From Geobacter sp. OR-1 (GTDB taxonomy: Bacteria > Desulfobacterota > Desulfuromonadia > Geobacterales > DSM-12255), in assembly GCF_000813145.1 (NCBI RefSeq), contig NZ_BAZF01000013.1, positions 62,001 to 126,000 on the forward strand: DNA of 64,000 bases. The letters are read 5' to 3'. Of this stretch, positions 46,620 through 55,068 are shown one piece after another. Each line of letters opens with the position of its first letter. Position 1 is the first letter of the stretch. The position numbers were made by a program, and so were the translations under genes. The notes under the pieces were generated by a model. The model saw only the letters and a program-made list of their open reading frames with translations, did not search any database and was not told the DNA's origin.

Positions 46620-48140
46620 CTACCTGCGGAACCTTTTGGCAAACAGGTTGTAGAGTGTGTACTCAATGAGAAAGGATGAAAAGCCGGTTCTATACCTGAA
46701 CTTCGCAATAGGGGCATACAGCCGGCCGAGCAGCTTGACCATGGTATAGAACGGGGAGTTGCCGGTGGAGAGCTTGTAGAACTTGTTGTCGATGAAGTAA
46801 GACGCGATCTGCATCATGTTGATCGCGGCAGCGGTCCCGGCGGAGTACCAGGGGAAGCGGTAATCCCCTTCCACTTCGACGTCGATCCAGTCCTCAAGCC
46901 TCGATGGCGGCTGATATCCGTGTTGGACAGCGATGTCAAAGAGTTCGGTGCCGGGCATCGGCCGGTACTTGTTCGGGGCAAAGATCAGGGTGGCCGGATT
47001 GTCGGCCAGAAGCCTCATGATCAGATCGCGGGTCTCTTTCAGATCATCCGGGGTCTCGCCCGGGAGCCCGATCATCCAGTTGTAGCCGGCAGAGATCTCC
47101 GGGTGCCTCGCCAGCTTCCGGTTGACTTCGAGGATCTCCTCAACCTTGATATTCTTCTTCATCAGGTCGAGCATTCGCTGCGAACCGGACTCCGCGCCGA
47201 TATGAAGGATGTTGGTGCCGGCAGCGGCCAGCTTGGTCAGATAGGCATCGTCCATTCGCTTGATTTCATCGATGCGCGCCCCACGGAACCCGAGCTTTAC
47301 CTTGATCCCGCGCCGGTCGATCTCGTCAATGATCGCCTCGACATGCCCAAGATCCACGAACGAGTCGTCATCGATGAAATAGATATAGGTCGCCTGATAG
47401 TTTTGGACCAGGTAGGCGACATGATCGACGACTTCCGCCGGGGGAACCAGTTCGTACCGTCTGCTCATCTGCCGGTACTGGGCCGGGGAAGAGCAGAAGG
47501 CGCATTGGTAGGGACAGCCCAGACTGCTGTACATCGAAAAGATTCTTTCACTGTTCCCCAACTGGCCGTAGCCGGGCAGGTCGCTTTCGACCAGGTGATA
47601 TGGAATCTCCCGGAAATCGGTATGCTCGAAGCGGTTTTCCGGCGGCACGGAAATGATCTTTGCGGGTGGGCTCTCCCGGGACATCAGCCCGGCGATGGCA
47701 TTCAGCGCGACGGCATCATCATCGCCGCGCAGATGGGAGGCCAGTAATGCCAGGGGCCTGGAGCCATATCCGCGGATCACGAAGTCGATACACTCTTCGG
47801 CCAGGATTTCATCGCCGCAGATGTTGGCGTGCGGCCCTCCCCAGACAGTGCTGATCCGGGGGAACCGCTCCTTGAGCCAGCTTGTTATTTCCAGGGCATT
47901 GCCGATCGGCGTCCCGGTGATGACGCTCAATCCGGCCAGGATGGTATTGCCGCTGATTTTTGCCTCGATATCCCGGCGCCAGTTGTCCGGGTTCAGACGC
48001 ACATCGACGATATCGATTTCGAAACCGGAACGGATCGTATCGATGGCAGCATAGAGCAAGCTCAACGGTATGTGTCTGACGTAGGCCCCGGACATCCCCA
48101 TTTTCGGGTAGATCAGGAGCACCCTTTTTTTGCCCGTCAT
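46620..48140 (-). CDS. Cobalamin-binding-type radical SAM protein
   Basis: A 506-residue protein on the minus strand. The N-terminal B12-binding-like region runs from VLLIYPKMG to VWGGPHANICGDE (99-111). The radical SAM motif is LGCPYQCAFC, cysteines 209, 213 and 216. GAESGSQRMLDLM and MIGLPGETPDDL are class-typical. The last ~60 residues are hydrophobic and basic, as in the 4142 protein, suggesting membrane association. GGAG lies five bases before the ATG. It is divergent from a TMTC-like gene and shares an overlapping promoter region with it. Confidence 0.87.
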   Translation of the reverse strand: MTGKKRVLLIYPKMGMSGAYVRHIPLSLLYAAIDTIRSGFEIDIVDVRLNPDNWRRDIEAKISGNTILAGLSVITGTPIGNALEITSWLKERFPRISTVWGGPHANICGDEILAEECIDFVIRGYGSRPLALLASHLRGDDDAVALNAIAGLMSRESPPAKIISVPPENRFEHTDFREIPYHLVESDLPGYGQLGNSERIFSMYSSLGCPYQCAFCSSPAQYRQMSRRYELVPPAEVVDHVAYLVQNYQATYIYFIDDDSFVDLGHVEAIIDEIDRRGIKVKLGFRGARIDEIKRMDDAYLTKLAAAGTNILHIGAESGSQRMLDLMKKNIKVEEILEVNRKLARHPEISAGYNWMIGLPGETPDDLKETRDLIMRLLADNPATLIFAPNKYRPMPGTELFDIAVQHGYQPPSRLEDWIDVEVEGDYRFPWYSAGTAAAINMMQIASYFIDNKFYKLSTGNSPFYTMVKLLGRLYAPIAKFRYRTGFSSFLIEYTLYNLFAKRFRR

Positions 48141-48176
48141 TCTGGCTCCGGAATTAACATGGTGAAATAGTGCGTT

Positions 48177-48205
48177 ATTGTTACGTTGCCGTCAACTCGT
48201 GTCAA
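48177..48205 (-). promoter_or_regulatory. Sigma70-type promoter for the minus-strand radical SAM gene
   Basis: Read on the minus strand, TTGACA (48205-48200) is followed after 17 bases by AACAAT (48182-48177), a perfect -35 and a 4/6 -10 hexamer. It would transcribe the gene starting at 48140. It overlaps the plus-strand promoter, so the two should compete for polymerase. Confidence 0.45.
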
Positions 48206-48215
48206 GTGATATACT
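48186..48215 (+). promoter_or_regulatory. Sigma70-type promoter for TMTC-like copy 7
   Basis: TTGCCG (48186-48191) and TATACT (48210-48215) are 18 bases apart. Downstream, TAAGGGG sits five bases before the ATG at 48243. The leader would be about 20 bases long. Confidence 0.5.
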
Positions 48216-48222
48216 AACACGA
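48197..48222. promoter_or_regulatory. Inverted repeat, possible operator
   Basis: TCGTGT (48197-48202) and ACACGA (48217-48222) form a perfect 6-base inverted repeat with a 14-base spacer. It covers the plus-strand -10 and the minus-strand -35. Its position suits a repressor site for both genes, but chance cannot be excluded for so short an element. Confidence 0.3.
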
Positions 48223-48242
48223 TTTAACTGTAAGGGGTTGCC

Positions 48243-49877
48243 ATGCGTCAACGACGCCCTGTAATCATAGCCCTGGCCGCGGGGCTGATCTGCCTGCTGG
48301 TCTACTTGCGGGCGCTTTCCTGCGGTTTCCTGAATTTCGACGATCACGATTTTGTCGTCAACAATCTCCCGTTGAGGAGCTTTGACTGGAATCTTATCAA
48401 ATGGGCGTTCACCACGGTCATTCCGATCAGCGGCTCGTGGATACCTCTTTCGTGGCTCTCCTTTGCCCTGGATTACCAGATTTGGGGGCTCGATCCGTTC
48501 GGGTTTCACCTGACCAATATCCTTTTGCACGCCGTCAATACCGTTCTGGTGGTGCTGATCACCGACCGGATCTGTCGGGACCGATTGCCGGAGTTCGGCA
48601 TCCCGTCGGATTCGGCTTATCTTTATCCGCTGCTGTTGCTGCTTTCCGGCCTTTTTTTCGCCATCCACCCGTTGCGGGTTGAAAGTGTAGTCTGGGTGAC
48701 GGAGCGGCGCGGGGTCCTGAACGGGGTGTTTTATCTGCTTGCACTGCTTTTCTATCTGCGGTATGTCGACCGGGTACCGGGTTCCGGAACCGCCTGGTAT
48801 CGATCCGGCAATTACTATCTTTCCCTGCTGTTCATGCTGGTCTCCTTTATGGCGAAACCGAGCAGCGTCGTTATTCCCGCTCTCCTGCTGGTGCTTGACT
48901 GGTATCCGCTGAATCGCCTCCGGAAGGAGACTCTTGCCCCGGTACTGGCGGAAAAACTCCCCTTTTTCTTCTTTGCCGGGGTGATGGCCGTTGCCAGTGT
49001 CTATCTCGGGGCACAGGGTGGTGCCTTGCAGGCGGGGGCTGCCGGACTTTCCTTCTGGCAGAAGACGGTCCTCTCCGGGAACGCGATCTTCGAATACTGC
49101 CGGTTGACGCTCTACCCGGTCGGCATTATTCCGGTCAGGATCATTCTCAACCCGATACCGGCAACGTATGCCCTTAAAGCTGCTTGTGTGGCAGCGGCTA
49201 CCATAGCGGCAGGTTTTGCTTGGCAGCGCCGCTGGGTACCGGCGCTCTGGCTGTTGTTTCTGATCCCGATCCTGCCGGTGCTGACCTTTTTCCAGATGAA
49301 CAGCGTCGAATATGCGGCGCGCTATACCTATCTCCCCTCCGTGGCAACGGCCATTGCCGGTGCCGTGATCCTGACCCGGGCAGGGTGCCGGTTGGCGGCT
49401 TTGCGGAGCAAGCTCCTGTTTAGCGCATTGACATTGGGGTTGATACTCTTTTACGCCGGCATGACCCAGCGGTTGACCGCAGTCTGGCAAAACTCCGGAA
49501 CCATGTGGACGCGGGTGATCCAGTTTCAGCCGTTCGATCGGGCGTTTTTTCTCCGCGGCTTGTATTATGTCGATGCCGGCAACTTTCTTGCCGCGGTGCA
49601 GGATTATACAACCTGCCTCAAGATCGCCGGTCAGGAACGGCTGCCGCAGGAATATGTCATGAATATCCATGCCTTTCGCGGTGAGGCCTTCTTCAAGTGG
49701 GGACGGTACGAGGAGTCGGTCCAGGATCTGACGGCAGCGATCGCTATAAAGCCCCATCCCCTCTACTTTTATCATCGCGGGACGACCTTAAGGGCAATGG
49801 GTCTGGAGCGGGAGGCCGAGGCGGATTTTATCAGGGCCGGTCGTGCGCAGGGGCAGATGGCCTGGATCAATATTTAG
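48243..49877 (+). CDS. TMTC-like membrane protein with TPR tail (copy 7), altered signature
   Basis: A 544-residue protein with NFDDHDF (acidic pair 33-34), SWIPLSWLSF, GFHLTNILLHAVN and HPLRVESVVW. The normally invariant RKD in ERKDVLNG is RRG here (ERRGVLNG, about 154-161). TPR-like helices follow (YYVDAGNFLAAVQDY), ending in RAG...MAWINI. It has its own promoter and a strong ribosome site. The loss of the Lys-Asp pair could mean altered specificity or loss of catalysis. A large minus-strand frame (48192-49775) mirrors the gene and is not coding. Confidence 0.82.
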   Translation: MRQRRPVIIALAAGLICLLVYLRALSCGFLNFDDHDFVVNNLPLRSFDWNLIKWAFTTVIPISGSWIPLSWLSFALDYQIWGLDPFGFHLTNILLHAVNTVLVVLITDRICRDRLPEFGIPSDSAYLYPLLLLLSGLFFAIHPLRVESVVWVTERRGVLNGVFYLLALLFYLRYVDRVPGSGTAWYRSGNYYLSLLFMLVSFMAKPSSVVIPALLLVLDWYPLNRLRKETLAPVLAEKLPFFFFAGVMAVASVYLGAQGGALQAGAAGLSFWQKTVLSGNAIFEYCRLTLYPVGIIPVRIILNPIPATYALKAACVAAATIAAGFAWQRRWVPALWLLFLIPILPVLTFFQMNSVEYAARYTYLPSVATAIAGAVILTRAGCRLAALRSKLLFSALTLGLILFYAGMTQRLTAVWQNSGTMWTRVIQFQPFDRAFFLRGLYYVDAGNFLAAVQDYTTCLKIAGQERLPQEYVMNIHAFRGEAFFKWGRYEESVQDLTAAIAIKPHPLYFYHRGTTLRAMGLEREAEADFIRAGRAQGQMAWINI

Positions 49878-49924
49878 GCGCAGCAACGGTTCGGTCAGCC
49901 GTAAAGTAATTTAACAGGGATTTT

Positions 49925-51064
49925 ATGATTAGAAAAGTGTACAGCAACCTGGCCCAGAAGATCCTCAAACAGAAAAAGCTCTCTCTGTTGGCAAGGTTTG
50001 GTGGTCAGTACCTGCTGATCAATGCCTCCAGGATGGTCGGCAAGCCGCTCTGCGGGCCGGTATTCGGCATCCTGATCCTGACGTACCGGTGCAACCTGCA
50101 ATGCAGCTATTGCGACATGCCCGAGACTGCGCGGCTTTGCTCGGGCAAGTCGATGCCGGAACTCGACACCGCCGGCTTCAAGAGGGTTATTGATGACTTT
50201 GCCACCCTCGGCGTGAAGGCGATCGCGTTCACCGGCGGTGAACCGCTGCTGCGCCAGGACATCCCGGAGTTGATTGCGTATGCACACCAACGCGGGATCA
50301 TGGGGCATCTGAGCACCAACGGCATGCTGATCAATGCCGGCAATGCTGCCGCGCTGCTTCAAACCGGTCTGGAGTCGATCAGCATCTCCCTGGACGGTTC
50401 CACGGCGGATGTCCATCAGCTGACCCGCCGGGCAAAAGGGGCTTATGACCGGGCGCTGGCCGCCTTGCGCACGCTGGTTTCCGTCAGGAACAGCCTCAAG
50501 GCGCCCGTGCGGATCAAGATTCTTACGGTAGTGAACAAGCATAACATCGACGATATCCGCAATATCCTTGAGCTGGCTGCCAGGGAGGGGATTGACGGTG
50601 TCGAACTGATGCCTTGCCAGCCGCTGCTGTCGGGCGGCCATGGCGAAGAGTTTACCTATGACGATGATTTCGTCGGCAAGGTCGATCGGACCGTTGCCGA
50701 GCTGGTTGCAAACCGCAGACTGAGAAGCATGATCGACAACTCTTCTCTCCACCTGGATTCGTTTAAAAACTCGTTTTCCGGCCAGCCATCAACTTTTCCC
50801 TGTTATGCGGGGTTTGCCTCCATAGTAGTCGACTGCTACGGCGATCTCTATCCCTGTCACCCCTGGGCCAACTGGCGTAATATGTCGCTTAACATTGCGG
50901 ACAAGGGGCTCGTGAAAATCTGGAATTCGCCTGAGTATCAGAAGTATCGCGACCAGACGGTGCAGTGCGGCAAATGTTATCTCAACTGCCAGACCGAACT
51001 CTCGATAATGCTGGGCCTGGTCCGGTCCTCGGTCCGAAACCGTTTGACTAACGCGGGGTCATGA
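49925..51064 (+). CDS. Radical SAM/SPASM-type protein
   Basis: A 379-residue protein. A ~50-residue N-terminal segment precedes YRCNLQCSYC, cysteines 56, 60 and 63. FTGGEPLLRQDIPEL and LSTNGMLI are typical of PqqE/AlbA-like SPASM proteins, and the C-terminal cysteines (FPCYAG, LYPCHPW, QCGKCYLNC) suit an auxiliary cluster. It differs from the trio at 36127-43440 in lacking the HVNFI tail. No small precursor-peptide gene is evident next to it, so a peptide-maturase role is not supported. AGGGA lies before the ATG, and the end overlaps the next TMTC-like gene by 4 bases. Confidence 0.86.
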   Translation: MIRKVYSNLAQKILKQKKLSLLARFGGQYLLINASRMVGKPLCGPVFGILILTYRCNLQCSYCDMPETARLCSGKSMPELDTAGFKRVIDDFATLGVKAIAFTGGEPLLRQDIPELIAYAHQRGIMGHLSTNGMLINAGNAAALLQTGLESISISLDGSTADVHQLTRRAKGAYDRALAALRTLVSVRNSLKAPVRIKILTVVNKHNIDDIRNILELAAREGIDGVELMPCQPLLSGGHGEEFTYDDDFVGKVDRTVAELVANRRLRSMIDNSSLHLDSFKNSFSGQPSTFPCYAGFASIVVDCYGDLYPCHPWANWRNMSLNIADKGLVKIWNSPEYQKYRDQTVQCGKCYLNCQTELSIMLGLVRSSVRNRLTNAGS

Positions 51065-52887
51065 AGAGCAAGGCAATAACAGCCGTTGTCCTGTGTGCCT
51101 CGGTACTGCTCTGCTACTGGCAGGTTGGCGGCCACCAGTTCATTGCTTTTGACGACCTGGAGTACATTCTCGAAAACCAGCAGATCCGCGAAGGTGTCAC
51201 CTTAAGCGGCGCAAAGTGGGCGTTCACGGCCTTCTATGCGGCCAATTGGCACCCGCTTACCTGGTTATCGCACATGCTCGACATCCAGATGTTCGGGTTG
51301 CACCCGGCCGGGCACCACCTGGTGAATGTTGCGATTCACGCCGTCAATGCCGTGCTGCTGTTTCTCCTGCTCGCCCGGATGACCGGGTATCTCTGGCGGA
51401 GTGCGGTCGTTGCCGCCCTGTTTGCCCTGCACCCCTTGCACGTCGAATCCGTGGCCTGGGTCTCGGAGCGCAAGGATCTTCTGTGCGCTTTCTTCGGTTT
51501 TCTGACGCTATACCTTTATGCGAGGTATGTCGAGAAGCGAACTGCCAAACGCTACGTCTCTGTGGTTGCAGCTTACGTATTCGGGTTGCTGGCAAAACCA
51601 ATGATTGTCACGCTCCCGTTTCTTATGTTGCTGCTGGACTATTGGCCTTTGCATAGGTTTCGCTTGAATGCTGAACCGTCAGAGGCAAACAGGGAATCGA
51701 TACTCCGATTACTTTTTGAAAAGACCCCGTTTTTTGTTTGCGCGGCGGTCTCTTCGATCATTACCGTTAATGCCCAGCAGTCGGCAATCCGCTCCTTTGC
51801 CGACAGCTCCATGACCGCAAGGTTTGCCAACTCGTTGTTATCGATTCTTTCCTACTTGAGAAAAACGTTCTTACCGACCGATCTGGCCATATTCTACCCT
51901 CTGCCGGGATCATTCCCGTTCTGGAAGGTAACGGTCTCGGCCTTGTTTCTGACTGCTGTCACTGTCGTTGTTGTCCGGGAGCGCAATCGCCATCCATGGC
52001 TGATTGTGGGGTGGTGCTGGTTTCTTGGGACACTTGTGCCGGTTATCGGGATAGTGCAGGTCGGCATGCAGTCGATGGCAGACAGGTATATGTACATCCC
52101 GTTAACAGGGATTTTCATAATGGTTGTATGGGGTTTTTCGGAGCTCTCAGCAAAGGTTACGCACAGAAACCATGTTGCCGTTGCTGTAACCGTTATCGCC
52201 CTGATGGCCTGTTCGCTGCTGACCTGCCGACAGACTGCTTTCTGGAAGGATAATCTGACCCTTTTCTCCCATGCGCTTTCGGTGACGGAAAATAACTATC
52301 TTGCGATGACGCAGGTCGGGATTGAACTTGAGAAGAGGGGTAATATTGCCGAGGCGATGAAGATGTTTGAAGAAGCGGTAAGGGTGGCACCCGGGAATGC
52401 ATACGCCGTGGTCGGTGATGCCCTGACCCACCAGGGACTCTGCCTGAAGAAGCAGGGACGCATTGATGAGGCGATCGAAAGATACAACCGCTCCATTCAG
52501 CTTGTTCCCACCAATCTGGCAGCATACGTTAATCTCGGGATAGCCCTTGCGGTGCAGAAAAGGTTTGAAGAGGCTGCAGCGGTTCTTGTAAAAGCGATTG
52601 CGGTTGATCCGGCCTCACCACTTGCCCATTATAATCTCGGGGTTGTGGTTGACCAACTGGGCCGGCCGGACGATGCGATCAAGGAATACCTGGCAGCGTT
52701 GTCTCTGAACCCGTATGATGAAAGGGTGCACAACAATGTCGGGATAAAGCTTGCGGAGCAGGGGCGGCTGGATGAGGCGATAAGGTATTTCCGGGAGGCG
52801 CTGCGCTTGAAGCCAGATTTCGCCGGGGCACGGGAAAACCTTGAATTTGCCTTGAAGCAAAGCGGGGCGAGTGGCGCGGGAAAGTGA
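51061..52887 (+). CDS. TMTC-like membrane protein with long TPR array (copy 8)
   Basis: A 608-residue protein. The membrane part has AFDDLEY, AANWHPLTWLSH, GHHLVNVAIHAVNA, HPLHVESVAW and SERKDLL. About 200 C-terminal residues form at least five canonical TPRs (for example NLGIALAVQKRFEEAAAVL). It belongs to a subgroup with copies 9 and 10 that have longer TPR arrays and lack the DW-aromatic tail. This layout is the closest to eukaryotic TMTC1-4. It is translationally coupled to a SPASM radical SAM gene through an ATGA overlap. Confidence 0.84.
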   Translation: MKSKAITAVVLCASVLLCYWQVGGHQFIAFDDLEYILENQQIREGVTLSGAKWAFTAFYAANWHPLTWLSHMLDIQMFGLHPAGHHLVNVAIHAVNAVLLFLLLARMTGYLWRSAVVAALFALHPLHVESVAWVSERKDLLCAFFGFLTLYLYARYVEKRTAKRYVSVVAAYVFGLLAKPMIVTLPFLMLLLDYWPLHRFRLNAEPSEANRESILRLLFEKTPFFVCAAVSSIITVNAQQSAIRSFADSSMTARFANSLLSILSYLRKTFLPTDLAIFYPLPGSFPFWKVTVSALFLTAVTVVVVRERNRHPWLIVGWCWFLGTLVPVIGIVQVGMQSMADRYMYIPLTGIFIMVVWGFSELSAKVTHRNHVAVAVTVIALMACSLLTCRQTAFWKDNLTLFSHALSVTENNYLAMTQVGIELEKRGNIAEAMKMFEEAVRVAPGNAYAVVGDALTHQGLCLKKQGRIDEAIERYNRSIQLVPTNLAAYVNLGIALAVQKRFEEAAAVLVKAIAVDPASPLAHYNLGVVVDQLGRPDDAIKEYLAALSLNPYDERVHNNVGIKLAEQGRLDEAIRYFREALRLKPDFAGARENLEFALKQSGASGAGK

Positions 52888-52912
52888 CTTCATGGCTCGG
52901 ATGAGCCCCGCT
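52861..52912. terminator. Inverted repeats between convergent genes, possible bidirectional terminator
   Basis: AGCGGGGC (52861-52868) pairs with GCCCCGCT (52905-52912), and a smaller hairpin GGCTC-GGAT-GAGCC lies at 52894-52907. They sit at the junction of two convergent genes. No U-run follows, so factor-independent termination is doubtful. Confidence 0.25.
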
Positions 52913-54528
52913 CAATCCGTGCTGCCGACCCGGTTTTTCATCTGCATTGTCTTCTCCAGGTTTATCCGGGCGTTATCGTACTCCGGTTTCAGGCGCAAGG
53001 CGGCATTGAAATATGCCACTGCCTCATCAAGCTGCCCGAGGTCTGCTACCGCTATCCCCATGTTGTTGAGGCAGTCAACGTTCGTCGGGTTCAGCAGCAG
53101 TTCGGCTTTGTAGTAATCGATCGCCTCTTCGACTCGTCCCAGTTTGTGCATGGCTGAGCCGGTAAGATAGTTCAGTTTTGGCAGGTTCGGCGTGAGCCGT
53201 TCCGCTTTCCCAAGGATTTCGATTGCTTCCGGAAACCGGTTGTCTTTGTAATATGCCTTTCCCAGGACCAACAGGGCATATGAATTGACAGGATTCAGGC
53301 GCAGGGCGTGTTCAAACAGGGTGTAGGAGTTTTTCCAGTATGCTGCCTGCCGCATGGTGGTTACGGAGAGAAGCAGCAACGTTGCTGCGGTGATTCCTGC
53401 CATGAAGCGGATTCTGAGCTGACCGGTTGCATGGTCGCCGCTAAACCAGACGATCATGATGAAAATCCCGGTCAGCGGCAGGTAAGTATAGCGGTCGGCC
53501 ATTGCCTGCAGACCGACACGAACGATCCCGATCACCGGGAGCATTGAGAGCAGATACCACAGCCATCCGCTAAGCAGGTACGGGTAGCGACGTCGCGCCA
53601 TGACGCAAATGACCGATATAACGAGAATGATGGCCGCGGCAGCCGAGCTCTTCAGGAGCGGTATGGAATCTGGAAACGGGTAGAACACCGAAAGGTTCAG
53701 CGGCAGCAGCATCTTTCCGAGATAGGTTGTGCTGCTGACCAGGGCATTGGCAACTCTCCCCGGCATTGGGCTGTTACCGAGTGAACTGATCGCCTCGCCT
53801 TCGTGCTGGGCCAATATGGTCGTGACGCTGGATGCTATTGCCAGCAGCAGCAAGGGAACTTTTTCTATCAGGAGTTGCCCGAGTGCCGCTTTTTGCTGAT
53901 CAGAACCTGGCATTATCCGCCTCAAAGGCCAGTAATCGAGGATCAACATTAGCACCGGAAGGGTCACCAGCATCGGTTTTGCCATAAGGCTCAGCGAATA
54001 ACTGAGCAACATGAGGCAATAGGTTTTCTTGGCGCCCGTTTTCGTATATGTCGCATAGAGATGCAGGGTTACGAGCCCTGTCAGGGTGCTCAGCAGGTCT
54101 TTTCTTTCAGCGATCCAGGCAACGGATTCCACATGAAGCGGATGCAGGGCGAACAGTGCCGCCACAATGAAGCTTCTCCAGAATGTACCGGTGATCCTGC
54201 TGAGCAGCAGCAGGAGTAGGATGGTATTGGCGCAGTGCAGCGCCACATTGACGAGGTGGTGCCCACCAGGGTTCATTCCCAGTATCTGGATGTCCAGCAT
54301 ATGTGACAACCAGGTCAAAGGGTGCCAATTGGCGGCATAAAAGGTCGTGAACGCCCACTTTATCCCGTCCCAGGTCAATCCCGCTTGAATATGGGTGTTT
54401 TCCGTGAGATAGGCATCGTCGTCGAAAAGCAGGAAAGCGTGGCTGCCTGTCTGCCAATAAACGACACAGATCGCGCCCAGTAAGAGCGCTGCTGCGGTTG
54501 TTTTGAGGCAAAAATCCTTGTTCGGCAC
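52912..54528 (-). CDS. TMTC-like membrane protein with TPR array (copy 9)
   Basis: A 538-residue protein on the minus strand. The open frame runs back to 54693, but a GTG at 54528 has GGAG seven bases upstream and gives an N-terminus aligned with its paralogues. Motifs: LFDDDAY, AANWHPLTWLSH, GHHLVNVALH, HPLHVESVAW and AERKDLL. The C-terminus has about four TPRs (ALLVLGKAYYKDNRFPEAI, NNMGIAVADLGQLDEAV). It is closest to copy 8, with which it converges, so the pair may be an inverted duplication. Confidence 0.82.
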   Translation of the reverse strand: MPNKDFCLKTTAAALLLGAICVVYWQTGSHAFLLFDDDAYLTENTHIQAGLTWDGIKWAFTTFYAANWHPLTWLSHMLDIQILGMNPGGHHLVNVALHCANTILLLLLLSRITGTFWRSFIVAALFALHPLHVESVAWIAERKDLLSTLTGLVTLHLYATYTKTGAKKTYCLMLLSYSLSLMAKPMLVTLPVLMLILDYWPLRRIMPGSDQQKAALGQLLIEKVPLLLLAIASSVTTILAQHEGEAISSLGNSPMPGRVANALVSSTTYLGKMLLPLNLSVFYPFPDSIPLLKSSAAAAIILVISVICVMARRRYPYLLSGWLWYLLSMLPVIGIVRVGLQAMADRYTYLPLTGIFIMIVWFSGDHATGQLRIRFMAGITAATLLLLSVTTMRQAAYWKNSYTLFEHALRLNPVNSYALLVLGKAYYKDNRFPEAIEILGKAERLTPNLPKLNYLTGSAMHKLGRVEEAIDYYKAELLLNPTNVDCLNNMGIAVADLGQLDEAVAYFNAALRLKPEYDNARINLEKTMQMKNRVGSTD

Positions 54529-54661
54529 GCCATTACTCCGGTTATGCGGGGAATATCCGAGGTCGACAAGGGAAATACGTCTGTGCAGCTCCCCTGATAT
54601 TGCGGTATTATTCCAGATTATGCGGCCGGATTCAAAAACCAAATTACATGGAGACCCGATT

Positions 54662-55048
54662 ATGCGTTTTCTGCTGATGCTGGGACTGTTCACACTCCTT
54701 TTCCCGACAGCCTCCTTTGGCGGGGAGGGGATGGCAATAAAAGGGGCAAAGGATGCCGATATTATCAGTGACTGCCGGGTGACGGCAAAGATGACGGTTA
54801 AGCTGATGCAGTCAAAACCGGCATCTCAGCCCGAAAAACTGATGGCAATTGCGCTCAAGTCATTGAAGGATGGCGGTTACAAAGGCTCATTCGGCGAAGC
54901 CGATTTCCTGGCCAATATGTATGTCGGTCTGGCGCTTCAGTCCGATAAGGAGACGGACGATTTCATGGTCAATGCATCTGCGAAGGATATCGAGGCAATG
55001 ATTGAAGAGCATGAGGTAATGTGCATCAAGGATGCTCTGAAGGACTAG
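54662..55048 (+). CDS. Small exported protein of unknown function
   Basis: A 128-residue protein. I chose the ATG at 54662, with GGAG eight bases upstream, over a longer frame back to 54503. It has a clear Sec signal peptide (MRFLLMLGLFTLLFPTASFG) and a short helical mature region of ~107 residues with two cysteines (SDCRVT near the start and EVMCIKD at the end) that could form a disulfide. I recognise no family. It lies between two TMTC-like genes, divergent from one and 20 bases upstream of the other, so it is a candidate accessory factor or substrate (inference). Confidence 0.72.
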   Translation: MRFLLMLGLFTLLFPTASFGGEGMAIKGAKDADIISDCRVTAKMTVKLMQSKPASQPEKLMAIALKSLKDGGYKGSFGEADFLANMYVGLALQSDKETDDFMVNASAKDIEAMIEEHEVMCIKDALKD

Positions 55049-55068
55049 CGGCGCCATGCCCGGGCAGT

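Noticed and set aside
48192-49775. 527-codon open frame on the minus strand
   Set aside because: It is antisense to TMTC-like copy 7, whose signatures are unambiguous, and its translation has no recognisable features.
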